The translations under genes and the position numbers were made by a program. This document shows, piece after piece, positions 54,251 through 64,000 of a stretch of DNA of 64,000 nt (the stretch's first letter is position 1; each line of letters starts with the position of its first letter). Below the pieces are notes generated by a model. That model made no database searches. It was not told where the DNA came from and saw only the letters and a program-made list of their open reading frames with translations. The DNA is from Guadua angustifolia (taxonomy: Eukaryota; Streptophyta; Magnoliopsida; Poales; Poaceae): positions 25,240,852 through 25,304,851 of the forward strand of contig CM070508.1 of NCBI GenBank assembly GCA_036346375.1. The letters run 5' to 3'.

Positions 54251-55080
54251 GATCGTATCGGCGGACGGCCAGCGCGAGGTCCTCGAGGTCCGAGGTCAGG
54301 CTTGAGAGGGCTCCAAACCTCGCCAAGGTTGGCCTCGGCCTCGTCAGGCGTAGAACCAGCCCCAGCAAGGGGGCCAACGACCTGGGCCTCAGCGGGCCGA
54401 TGCCCGGCCACAGGGGGCCGAGAGGCGCTCGGGTTATGATGAGGTAAAGTTCTGCTTGTTTCATAGGGCGGTCGGCCACGACCTGCGAACTGCGAGGCTG
54501 GCAAAACAACCGGCGCCTTCTATGATGGGCGGGGCGAGATTCCCGTGCTCCCGAAGGATGACGATCAGACCGACAGGGTAAACGCCGGCGCGGAGCACGA
54601 CGACCTCGATTTAGAGTTCCAGCAGGGCGAGCGCCGGATCGATGTCATCTTTGGCGGCTCATCGGCTTACCAGTCCAGGCGCGAGGTCAAAGCTGCCGCG
54701 CGAACCATCTACCAGGTCGCCGCTGGAAGGCCCATCGAGCGGTCCTACAAGTGGGCTGGGGCCACCATCACCTTCTCTCTGGAGGACGCCCTCCCAGGTA
54801 TGGCTCGAGACACGAAGACCGCCTTGTCGTGACCCGACCATCGGCAATACCATGGTCGGGCGCGTCATGGTCGGCGGCGGGCTCTCTAAACTTGCCGCAG
54901 CGGAGCGCTCGGCAGGATCAGATTCCCCGGTCGAAGGTCAAGATCGTCGCCATACCCTTCTTCGGGATCGTTCCGGGCAGGTGGTCTTGCCCGTGACCTT
55001 CGGGGACTCGGACAACTTCCGACCGAAATGGTCACCTTCGAGGTGGTCGAGGTGACCTCCGCATAACGCCATTCTCGGCG
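54251..55080 (+). pseudogene. Gypsy-C protease region
   Basis: The frame 54545-54832 has 'RRIDVIFGGSSAYQSRREV' and 'ITFSLEDALP', the conserved segment just upstream of the protease active site in Tat-type elements. The active-site motif itself (family LVDGGS) is eroded to 'VMVGGGLSKL' at about 54865, losing the catalytic Asp. Stop at 54832. Confidence 0.65.
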
Positions 55081-56300
55081 GCTGCCTTGGTCAAGTTTAT
55101 GGCGGCCAACCATTATAGCCATCGATGTATGAAGTCGCTCGCCCGAACGGCATCATCACCGTCGAGGGCGACCTGCGGCGGCGCATGGGTGTGAGACCAA
55201 GGCCTTGGCTCTTGCGGTATGTCGCCCGGTAGCATGTCCGGAGGCGGCGGCAAGAACGCCGCCGAAGGCGGCGATCCAGCCGATGGGGCGGCGAAGGCCG
55301 TGCCGAGGAGGGCGACCGACCAAGTGCATCCACGTCTCCTACCGAGTGAGTTCCAAATAGGAACTCGAGCTCATCACCTTCCCAGCGCCAACAAGGGTAT
55401 ATTAAGCAGGAACCAGCGGACATGCGGCGTCGAGGAAGCGATCGAGCACAAATTCTGGTGAGATCCGGCTCTCGACACGTGTGCGAAGCTGCGTCATTTC
55501 TCCCGAGAAGGTCGCGGTCATCAAGGAGAACCTCGACAAGCTCTGAAGGCGGCTTCATCCGTGAGGTTAATTACTCGAGTGGCCGCCAATCCGGTCATCG
55601 TCGCGTAAGAAGGGAGAAAGTGGAGAATGTCGTCGACCATACGGGGTTGAACTCGGCTTGCGAAGGATAACTTCCGCTCAGCGCATCGACGGATCGTCGA
55701 CTCCACCACAAATGCCAAGATGTTGAGCTTCTTGGATGCTTACTCGGGTTACCACGGATCAAAATTTGGCGGTTGGCAGCGAAGCAAGACTTCCTTCATC
55801 ACACCGTTTGGCACCTATTGCTATACGACAATGTCATTTGGTCTGCGCAATGCGGGGGCCACATTTCAACGTCTGATGACCAAGACATTCGAACCCCAGA
55901 TCGGGCGAAACCTTGAGGTCTACGTGTACGAGATCATCGTCAAGAGCCCCTCCGAGGGCGACCACGTTCGCGACCTCGAGGAAACCTTCGCCAACCTGAA
56001 CAGGCACAAGATCAAGCTCAATCCCGAAAAGTGCGTGTTCGGCGCGGCGTCGGGCAAGGTGCTCGGCTACATGATCGGGGGCTCGGGGGTTGGCCCGAAT
56101 CCGGAGAAGATTGAGGCGATCGAGAAGATGGCGCCCCCGACCTCGATCAAGTAGGTGCAAAGCCTCACCGGCCGCATGGCCGCCCTCAGCAGGTTCATCT
56201 CGAGGCTCAGCGAGCGCGGGCTCCCATTCTTCCAAACTCTGCTTGTGAGCACGGGGGCCGAGAGGACTCGAGGCCTGGCCGGTCCTTCGACGAAGTAAGG
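55081..56300 (+). pseudogene. Gypsy-C reverse transcriptase
   Basis: The first third (55100-55700) is scrambled. Frame 55720-56154 is clean: 'LDAYSGYHG', 'TSFITPFGTYCYTTMSFGLR', 'NAGATFQRLM', then 'EVYVYEIIVKS', where the catalytic YVDD has become YVYE, followed by 'KIKLNPEKCVFG' and 'ALSRFISRLSERGLPFF'. Loss of both catalytic aspartates makes the enzyme dead irrespective of frameshifts. Confidence 0.85.
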
Positions 56301-57260
56301 TATACTGTTGTCCCCACCCCTCCTCATAACGCCACAACTGGCGAGAGGTTCTTTGCTCTACCTCGCGCCACCGCCCACGCTGTTGTCTGCCGTCCTAGTG
56401 GCGAAGCAGGGGTCTCAAAGAAGACCCAATTTATTACGTCGGCGAGTCTTGCACGCCCGGCGAGCGCTACCGCAGTCTGCTGCCTGTATGCTCTCCTCAT
56501 GGCGTCGCGCAAGCTCCGGCACTATTTTCAGGCGCATTCCGTGGTCGTCTCAAGCAACTTCCCGCTTGGAGACATCTTGCGAAATCCAGACGGCGGCGGG
56601 CGCGTCGCCAAGTGGGCTATGGAACTGGCGGCGTTTGATGTCCAGGTCGTCGCTCGAACAGCCATCAAGTCACAGGTGCTCGCCGACTTCGTGGTCGAGC
56701 AGGTGTCGCAATCTGCGCCCGAGCCGGAGGTCGAGGACGAAAAGCCTTGGGTCATGTTCTTCGACGGCTCGAGGTCCTTCAAGCGCTCGGGGGCTAGCAT
56801 CCTTATTCTCACACCGCACGGCGACGAGCTGAGGTACGTGGTTCGTTTTGGGTTCGCGGCGACCAATAATGTGGCAGAGTACGAAGCTCTCTTGGCGGGC
56901 CTCCGAGCTTGCAAGGCTTTGGGCGTGTGCCGGTTGGTCGTAAGGGGCGACTCCCAGCTCGTCGTCAACCAGTACAACAAGGAGTACTAATGCTCGGGAG
57001 ACTCGATGGCGAAATACCTTGCCAAGGTGCGCAAAATGGAGAAGTCGTTTCATAACTTGGAGCTCAAGCACATCCCCAGGAAGGACAACTCCAGCGCCGA
57101 TTTCCTCTCCAAGCTCGCCTACTCCGACGACGAGGTCCCACCCGACGTCATCCTAGAGACGTTGGCGGCTCCCTCGATCTCCGAACAGGAGGCCTTGCTC
57201 GTGGCGGTCGAAGGTACACTTTCCTGGGCCAAATCCATCTGTGATTTCCTTGCGTGAGGC
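56301..57260 (+). pseudogene. Gypsy-C RNase H and tether
   Basis: 'MASRKLRHYFQAHSVVV' begins the open frame 56499-56990. Catalytic acidic positions are all visible: 'FFDGSRSFK', 'TNNVAEYEALLAGL', 'VVRGDSQLVVNQ' and, after one stop, 'PRKDNSSADFLSK'. The frame then continues in the tether 'EALLVAVEGTLSW'. This is the best preserved enzyme domain of the element; one in-frame stop (56988) interrupts it. Confidence 0.8.
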
Positions 57261-58430
57261 GACCTACCACCCGACCTTGCCGAGAGGAGCCGGATCAAGC
57301 GCCGGGCGAGTCTATACACGCTCGTCGAAGGGAAGCTCTACAGGCATGTTTAGGCATCTGGAGGCGGTGCGTCTCCACGGAAGAGGGTAAGTACCTACTA
57401 AGCGACATCCATTCAGGCCTCTGTGGAGCACATTCTTCGTCAGGCGATGGTGGAAGGCCTTCCGCATGGGGTATTATTGTGCGGCTCTTCAAGATGCTCG
57501 TGATATCGTCCGCACTTGCGCGCATGCCAATTCCACGCCGAAAGTCGCACCACCGCCTCGCGCTCAGACCATCCCGCTTGCTGGCGCTTCTCGACATGAA
57601 ATTTGGATATCCTCGCCCTTTTCGCCAAGCGGTCGGAGGAAAGAAGTTCCTCGTCGTGGCCATCGACACCTTCACCAAGTGGATCGGCGAACCGGTCTCG
57701 ACCATCACTTTGCTCGGCGGCGATTCGTTTTTTCGCTTGTTCGTGGTCACGGTGCACGGAGTTCCATGCAAAATTATCACTAACAACGGTACCCGGTTTA
57801 CGGCGAGTTGTTCGGGAGTTTTGCGAGAACTCGGCATCAAAATATGCTTCGCCCGTGGCTCACCCCGAAGCAGCGGAGCAATGAACGCGCCAACAGCAAA
57901 CCGTCGTCGTAGGCGTCAAGAAGCGAGTTGCGAGATGAGCTCGAACGCTACGGCAAGACACAGGTGGGCGAACTTCCCCCGTCCTATGGTCTATCCGTAC
58001 CACGACAAGCCGAGCCACGGGTCCACACCCTTCGGCTCGTGTTGATGATCGAAGCCGCCCCGCCTCCCGAGGTTCTGTTGGCTCTGCCGATGTCGGCAGT
58101 CGACCAAGTCGACTTCGAGCACGAACGGTCTCTTGACCTTACCTCGGCGTAAGTAAGATGCCATGCCTTCGCCACGATCAACGATTACACGCAAGCTCTT
58201 CGCAGACATGCGTCTCGGTCGATGCGACCTAGGAAGCTCCTTGTTGGGGACCCTAGCCACGAGGCGGATTCGAGGCTCGTCCAAAGACCAACAAGTTGTC
58301 CCCACGGTGGGAGGTCCCCTATAGAGTCGTTTCAACAGATCGCACGGGGGCTTACCGGCTAGCGATGCCCGATGGCAGAGAGCTCTCTAGCTCGTGGAAC
58401 ATAGATCAGCTTCGGAAGTTTTATGTGTAA
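57261..58430 (+). pseudogene. Gypsy-C integrase
   Basis: The HHCC region is near 57365-57480 ('STEEGKYLLSDIHSGLCGAH'). The core has 'FLVVAIDTFTKWI' (first Asp) and 'KIITNNGTRFTA', where the second catalytic Asp (family TDNGT) is Asn. The third position is lost in a frameshift after 57850. The C-terminal end is readable near 58300-58428 ('SSWNIDQLRKFYV'). Several frameshifts. Confidence 0.8.
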
Positions 58431-59056
58431 CCTCTATACCTTACATTTCAATAAAGCTGATTGCTCCTTTTTCACCCTTTATGATTGCTTCCACTTGTGT
58501 TGTTACCATTCTTTGTACGAGCCTTTTTTATGTTCGAGCATGACCTTTCGCGCGCAGCACGTTTGCTCTTGGTCTATGTGTCGCGGGTTTGACGTTCACC
58601 CCCAGTGGACGAGCTAAACGTAAGTCGAACCTCTTCGCGATCTAGCTCTCCCCTGTGCCCGGGCCCGAGCCGAGGGCCTCGCCACTTTGGTTGTTGAGCA
58701 AATGCGCATGGTCGTGATGGTTGCTCGAGCATTAACCTGAGTGTGGCCATCCGCTTAGCGGGCTCGCTTTGTGTCACTACCCTTGCAGGCTTTTTCCTCT
58801 ACTCTACAGGTTGTGGCCGCTCGTCTGTGTCTACGTCTTGTGCCCAAGGCACGCGTCGCTCGACCTCGGGCCCAACGGGGGCTGGATAAGGCTATCCTAT
58901 CGGCGCACGACCAAGAGAGCGCGAGCGTGGCAAACGGGCAAAGCCGGAGGGACAAGTATCCGCAACTATGAATTTAAATCAGGAACAAGGTTTCCTCGTT
59001 CCCCCAAACAAAACGATCTGTTTTCTATTGGAACATTACTTGCTTCATAACGTCTT
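58431..59056. other. Gypsy-C spacer between pol and antisense gene
   Basis: Convergent 3' ends meet here. AT-richer sequence at 58430-58560 follows the pol stop. No feature recognised. Confidence 0.45.
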
Positions 59057-62000
59057 TTACAGCTCGGCCATCTCGCGGGCGAGCTTCTCTTGCACGAGCT
59101 CGGCGACCTTGGCCCTCAGGGCCGATAGCTCACTCTGGTTCTGGAGGGCCACCGTGGAGGCATCCGCAGCTCGGTGCCGTTCTTCTTGGAGTTGGGCCAT
59201 CGCGCTCGTCGCCGCCCTTTTGGCGCGCTCAAGTCTCCCTTCGAGCTCCGAGACCTTGGCCTCGAGCTCGGGGGACGCCTTCACCGAGGAAGACGACCGG
59301 TCCGTGGCGGCTTTCTCCAGTGCCTCGACCTTGGCGCGCTCGTCCTCGACCGCCTTGTTGGCGTGCCCAAGCTTCTCTTTGAGTTCTAGGACCTTGGCCT
59401 CGAGCTCGGAGGACGCCTTCGGCGGGGGAGACGTCAGCTCGACAGCAGCCTTCTCCAGAGCTTTAACTTTAGCCCGCTCGGCCTCGAGCGCCTTGGCCGA
59501 CCGTGCGCGTTCTTGCTCCACGGCCTTAAAGCCGTGGTCGCGTTCGGAGGCCCTGGCCTGCTCGAGCTCTGCCGCGTGAGCTACCTCCTGCGCCCTCATC
59601 GTCCGGCACAGATTATCGAGCTCTTGGGCCTGCTACTCGAGCTCCCCCTGCTCGACCTCGATGGTCCTGATGAGCTTGGAGCGCTCGACCTCCCGCGCCT
59701 CTATCACGTTCAGAGGCCCTCGGACGTCAAGATGCTCTTGAAGGCCTTGTAGCCCGAGAGGCTTGGTCGATCACCTTCACGATGAAAAGGGGGCCCAAAA
59801 TGTGAGTGGACAAGGAGCTCGGACTACGAACTAACCACGGCGCGCAGAAGACCCTTACCTCGCGGAGATGGCCCTCCAGCGTGCAGGTAAATTCCTCATG
59901 ATCGTCAAATGCGATCGCGAGGATCTCCTCCTCCTCATCGATCCGCCCGTCTTTGAGTCGGGCCAGCCATGGTTCTGTTGGCGCGCTTGGGCGAGGCAGA
60001 CTCCGCCCGATGGCGGCTGGTCTTCATTGCCTCTTAGGTGGACTCAACTCGCCGGGGCAGGCAGCGAGATCGATCCCGATCTCATGGCCGGGGCCTCACT
60101 TGTCTCCGGCACTAAGGGAATGGCGGCCGGGTCCGTCGCGGCATCCTCGACCTCCACGGCACAGGATGTTTGCGGCCTCGACACGGCGTACCGCATTTGG
60201 AAAGATTTATGAGCACCGCGGCTGGTCACCTTCGGTGGCCGGCGGTGTCACGGCCTCGACGCCTGGAGCGTCCATGGCCGGAGGAGCTCGGGGTATCGCC
60301 CCGAGCACGGCCGCAAAGCTCTGAGTGTCCTCCCTCGCGGTGGCACCGGGAGAGACAGCGTCGGCAGCTGCGTCATGGTTGACAGCTGCGTCATGGGCCT
60401 CGCCGGTGTCAAAATCCACGCTGGTTGCAGGCTAGGGCTCGTCATCGTCCGTGTCGTCGAGGCCTTGGTCGAACTCGCCGGCCGGAACCAGGCTCGGTGA
60501 CCCCGACGGTGTTCGCGTTGGGCGCGAGAGGCGGTGCGGGACCAATTCGAATGTGTCCTCTTCCTCGGACTCGGACTCGCCCTGGATAACAGCCATCGTC
60601 AAAACGGGCAAGTTTCGAGCTCGGGCGCTCAAGGTCTGCGATCAAGAGCATACACTAAGCTAGAAAGATGCGGGGGGCGTTGCAGTCTAAGATGCTGGGG
60701 GTTTACCTGGGTCACCAGCCTCCGCCTCGTCGAGGGTCGGCGAAGATCTTGCTGCCCCGGTGCCACGGGAGCACGTCGCTTCGCGCCCCACCAGCTTGGG
60801 ACCTCAGGACTCGGGCCGGCTCCGCGTCGCCAGCAGCGGCGGTCCCAGGGCCTCGAGCCCGAGCACCCTGGGCCGGCTGGGGGCTCGAAGTCCGGGCGGC
60901 GGCCGCCGCGCTCTGTTGCTACAAAGAGGAAAAACTCATCAACCGACAGGTCACGCGGGCGCGAGCTCGGGGGCTCGACCGGTGGGATCCTTACCATGGC
61001 ACGGTCCCCCCACTCGACGTGGGATTTCTTCGCCTCCGAGTGGCCCGCTCCGGCAGCGGGAGGCCTCTTCTTCCCTTTCTTGCCCTTGCCCCCTCCGGGC
61101 AGCGGGAGCATCCGCCTGGCTGTATCAAACAGCTCTTGATGGTCCTGCGCGCACGAGAGGGTCAAGAAAGGCCTCGGGGCCGCTAAGACGAGCCCTTGGT
61201 CTGATTGGTTTACCTCGGGTTTTCGGCGGAGCACGTTCCTTGGGACGGAGTCGTCCATGGAATAGTTGTCGCCGATTTCCGAACATCTCGTACATCATCG
61301 GCGACCCAAGACTCTTCGGAGCTGCAAGAAGGAGCGCCTTCGAGGACCATCGAAGGCGGTCGAGCAAGACCACGAAGCGAGAAAGGGCTTACCGGACGTA
61401 CTCTCGGCGTGTCGGTCGATCGCCCCTGGATCTCGAAGAACGGGTGCGTTCGCCTCCGCAGGGGAGACACTCGGTTCCGCAGGAAATCAACGGTGATCGC
61501 CTGCCCGGTGAGACCGCGCTCGGCGTAGAGATGTATGGCGGCAATGGCCTCTTTGTCGTCCTCGAGGTCGCCCGATTCTGGGGTCTCCTTCTTCCCGTCG
61601 ACGGGCTTTCCCTCGTATGATGACGTCGAGCTCCCCTTTCTTCAGGTAGAACCACCGCTCGGCCCACGGCCCGAGGGAGTCCCGAGCTTGGATCTTGGGG
61701 AAGGACCACTTGAGCCCTGTCCGCTGTCGGAAATAGAGGCACCCGACCACAGGGTCCTTCCCGAGCGGAAGAAAGGTGAAATCTAGAAAGAAGAGCGAGG
61801 GTGGGGAAGGATTCCTAGGAACCCCTCGCAGTGGGAAAAGATGGCGAGAGTAAGAATGGAGTTGGCACTGTGTTTATGAGCTCGATCTCGCATTTGGTGA
61901 GGACAACGGAGAGGAACACACTCTCCGAGTCCGAGTCAAGAGGACGAAGTGCTTTCGGTCTGAGCGATTTAAATCGTCCTCGGGGTTGGCTCGGTCTCGT

Positions 62001-62092
62001 TGCGGAAGCCGCCATGTGAATGGGTCGAGCAGCCCGGGGTCTCGAGTCCCTTCATCCTCGGCGACAAAGTGCTCCTCCCTAAGCTTGGCCAT
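59057..62092 (-). pseudogene. Spliced antisense gene of Gypsy-C, PF04195-like plus coiled coil
   Basis: It begins MAKLREEHFVAEDEGTRD at 62092, homologous to Gypsy-A, with 'FTWRLP' and, after frameshifts, 'SPLRRRTHPFFEIQGR' (about 61420). GT/AG sites seen in Gypsy-A recur here: donor gtaaacc near 61215, donor gtaagg near 60988, acceptor tttgtag near 60920, donor gtaaac near 60705 and acceptor gatcgcag near 60636. The acidic exon ('QGESESEEEDTFELVP') follows, and the gene ends in a long coiled coil (59599-59057: 'RSAKALEAERAKVKALEKAA', 'ELEAKVLELKEKLGHANK') with a stop at 59057-59059. Frameshifts in the first exon disable it. Confidence 0.65.
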
Positions 62093-62473
62093 GGCGATCG
62101 CGCGATCTCGGTCGGCGGGGAGGAAGGTTTTTGCTTGGGCGGAAGGGCTTGGAAGGCGAAAAGGCACCGGGTCGAAGCTTCCTCAAGAGACTATAGTTTT
62201 TGGGTTTATAAGCCGCACTGCATCAAATCCGCATCATGGGCGCGGAGGACTCACGCCACGATTTGTGAGATGCAATTAAGGCCGGGCGGCGGTTTGAGGC
62301 ACCAAGCAGTGTCACCAACTGTTCGTGATCCGTGCGGGCGACGGAGATCAGAGCGCCAGTGTCGTATCCTCAAGACTGGCGTTACATTCCCGCACGACCT
62401 CGACCTCAAGGAAGTTACGGGAATCGATCCGGCTATGGAGACTCAAGGTCGGCCCATGTTCAGCCACGACCTT
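62093..62473. other. Region between antisense gene start and 3' LTR of Gypsy-C
   Basis: Should contain the promoter of the antisense gene. 'gtttataagccg' near 62195 (minus strand cggcttataaac) is a TATA-like candidate about 110 bp upstream of the antisense ATG. Confidence 0.35.
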
Positions 62474-62489
62474 AAGCCTCGGGGCTAGC
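62474..62489 (+). other. Polypurine tract of Gypsy-C
   Basis: 'aagcctcggggctagc' directly before the 3' LTR; the inverse of the same sequence flanks the LTRs of Gypsy-A and -B. It primes plus-strand synthesis in this group. Confidence 0.55.
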
Positions 62490-63142
62490 CGACGAGGGTG
62501 GCGTCCTTTGGCCGGTGGGCTTGATCAGCGGACCCCGAGCTCGAAGGCCCCGGTCTCGACTGGTGCGTCTTGAGGCACTCGACCTAGAGCGCGCTAGACC
62601 GAGCACGGCCCGCTTCGACCTCGAGCTCGGGCGGGCCCTTGTTCGGCCACGATCCGCCCTTGGATTTGGATCAAGCATTTGACCGACAGTTGCTCAAAGC
62701 GCGGGTTGTGGGGCGAGTGGATCGTACAACAAGTTGAGCGATTCTGCCGGCCCTCAGCGTGCACGAGGCCACTTCAGGAATCTAGCCCGCCGTTGCGGCC
62801 GAGGAGGTATAAAAACCTAGGGAACACAGTCCTTTGGGGCGCATTTAAGACAACACACAACGCGCCCTAGCTCGAGCTTAGACTTAGCCATTGTTGAACT
62901 TGAGTCAAAAACACCCTTGTACTCGAAATTAGCTAAAAGAAGCGCGCAAGGCGGATCGAGTAGAGCTATTACCTCCCCAGGGGCTCGAACCAGTATAAAT
63001 CTCGGTCTCCCGCTCGATGTCGTCTCACTCCGACCATAACCGCGTCCATACTTTTCCTCCGACTAAGTGAAGCGCAGCTCGGGTCCTGTATCACACCGAC
63101 CCCTAACTCACTTCTTGCGGTCGGCGATCCCGATCGTCGACA
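62490..63142 (+). repeat. 3' LTR of Gypsy-C
   Basis: It starts CGACGAGGGTGGCG (first base of TG mutated to C) and ends 'cccgatcgtcgaca', aligned with 52110-52765 throughout, including the TATA box at 62808-62814. Followed directly by tctcc. Confidence 0.92.
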
Positions 63143-63147
63143 TCTCC

Positions 63148-63225
63148 CAAATACAAATCCCTGAATCACGAAGGTGGAATAATTACCGACCGAAAACCCT
63201 AGCAAAAGAGATTTGCGGTATTACA
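63148..63225 (-). repeat. Solo LTR-E, right part
   Basis: The remaining 78 bp of LTR-E after Gypsy-C, ending 'gcggtattaca' at 63225 and followed by the duplication attac. Confidence 0.8.
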
Positions 63226-63283
63226 ATTACAAAAGGTCTCCTCGAGGTCGGATATATGACCTAAGACGAGCTTACTTTTAACC
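63226..63283 (-). pseudogene. Gypsy-B reverse transcriptase, remaining upstream fragment
   Basis: The minus strand reads 'HISDLEETF' in the frame that continues into 48619 once LTR-E and one attac copy are removed. It runs into Copia-D at about 63275-63283; the upstream palm with the catalytic box is missing. Confidence 0.65.
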
Positions 63284-64000
63284 TCCAAGGACCCAAACAA
63301 ATTTGGGTACCTAAAAAGATTTAATTTTTCTTTTGTAGGTGAACTACAAGACCGGTGGATGGCATTGGGTGTTAGATAGTGGATGTACCCAACACATGAA
63401 CGGCAACCGGAAAATGTTCACCACGTTTGATTCGGAAAGCGGACAACATGACAAGATCACATTTGGCGATAATAGCAAAGGAAAAGTATTGAGCTTAGGT
63501 AAAATTGCTATATCAAATGATCTTTCCATTTCTAATGTATCCCTAGTTGAAACATTAAATTTTAATTTGCTATCCGTTGCTCAAATATGTGATCTAGGAC
63601 TTATTTGTAACTTCTCTAAAAATGGTGTAGTTATCACTAGAGAAAATGATAATTCTTTAGTATTTAAAGGATTTAGATTTGAAAATTTGTATTTGGTTGA
63701 CTTTACCTCAAATGACTCATATCTTCAACATGCTTAATGGCAAAAACCTCTTTAGGATGGTTATGGCATAGAAGACTAGCCCATGTTGGGATGATTCAAC
63801 TTAAGAAGCTTTTTAAAAATGATTTAGTTGTGGGCATGAAAGATGTGAAGTTTGAGAAAAATAGACTTTGTAGTGCTTGTCAAGCTGGCAAGCAAGTGGC
63901 TAGTTCTAATCCTTCAAAAAGTATCATGTCCACATCTAGATCATTAGAGCTATTACATATAGATTTGTTTGGCCCAACAACCTATAAGAGCATCGGGGGT
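63284..64000 (+). pseudogene. Copia-D protease and integrase start (right part)
   Basis: Resumes with 'GPKQIWVPKKI' and then a TAA near 63322, after which the frame 63339-63737 holds the Copia protease: 'WVLDSGCTQHMNG' (catalytic D-S-G), 'ITFGDNSKGKVLSLGKI', 'NLLSVAQICDLGL'. A frameshift near 63730 moves on to the GAG-pre-integrase and zinc region 'LWHRRLAHVGMIQLKKL' and 'CSACQAGKQ', then 'LLHIDLFGPT' at the window edge. This is pol of the element whose gag lies at 39329-40641; the rest is beyond the window. Confidence 0.85.

Larger units (their letters stand above)
52110..63142 (+). mobile_element. Gypsy-C: complete Gypsy element nested in LTR-E
   Basis: LTRs 52110-52765 and 62490-63142 flank gag, protease, reverse transcriptase, RNase H and integrase on the plus strand and an antisense gene on the minus strand. 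A perfect 5-bp duplication, tctcc, borders it (52105-52109 and 63143-63147). The LTRs are similar but differ by several small indels and substitutions. The coding regions have frameshifts and lost catalytic residues, so it is not autonomous. The order pol, then antisense gene, then 3' LTR is that of grass Tat-type elements. Confidence 0.93.

Overview
The window is nuclear DNA from a grass (Poaceae). The evidence is one intron-containing, GC-rich plant gene in a sea of nested LTR retrotransposons, a Tourist-like MITE with the GAGCATCTCCAGCA terminus, hAT and Mutator-like MITEs, and Gypsy elements with an antisense gene of the 'putative gypsy type transposon' (PF04195-like) family. I cannot name the species from sequence alone.

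Layout. 1-2488: repeat-derived intergenic DNA. 2489-14605: a 12.1-kb Gypsy element (Gypsy-1, + strand) with two 1.2-kb LTRs that each carry a roughly 105-bp G-box-containing tandem repeat; gag-pol is badly decayed. 14606-22100: AT-rich repeats, a 1.1-kb hAT-like element, and a larger hAT-like element (17171-22090) with a 3.3-kb solo LTR nested in it. 22650-24903: a non-processed pseudogene of a plant PMT-type methyltransferase (minus strand), with frameshifts and a Tourist MITE inside an exon. 25300-28361: fold-back elements, a 1.45-kb Copia deletion derivative with intact target-site duplications, and a long-hairpin Mutator-like MITE. 28805-33333: the only intact host gene, COG5, three exons on the minus strand, 818 codons, encoding a subunit of the Golgi-tethering COG complex. 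A Tourist-like MITE lies 200 bp upstream of its start codon and the Mutator-like hairpin lies about 440 bp downstream of its stop. 33850-36478: AT-rich repeat, a (GAGCC)n-rich hAT MITE and LTR-like DNA.

36479-64000: a transposon nest. Gypsy-A (minus) abuts the gag of Copia-D (plus). Copia-D is interrupted by Gypsy-B (minus), which is interrupted inside its reverse transcriptase by solo LTR-E (TSD attac), which is in turn interrupted by the complete Gypsy-C (52110-63142, plus, TSD tctcc). After 63142 the layers close in reverse order and Copia-D resumes into its protease and integrase at the window end.

Gypsy-A, -B and -C each carry a gene antisense to pol. In A and C, GT/AG splice sites are conserved at the same positions, so it was a spliced gene. 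Gypsy-1 has a comparable antisense coiled-coil remnant. None of the retrotransposon copies looks autonomous: reverse transcriptase or integrase catalytic residues are lost in B and C, and all copies have frameshifts. I found no tRNA or rRNA gene that looks functional and no CRISPR. The basis is visual reading only; family names rest on recognised motifs, not on searches.
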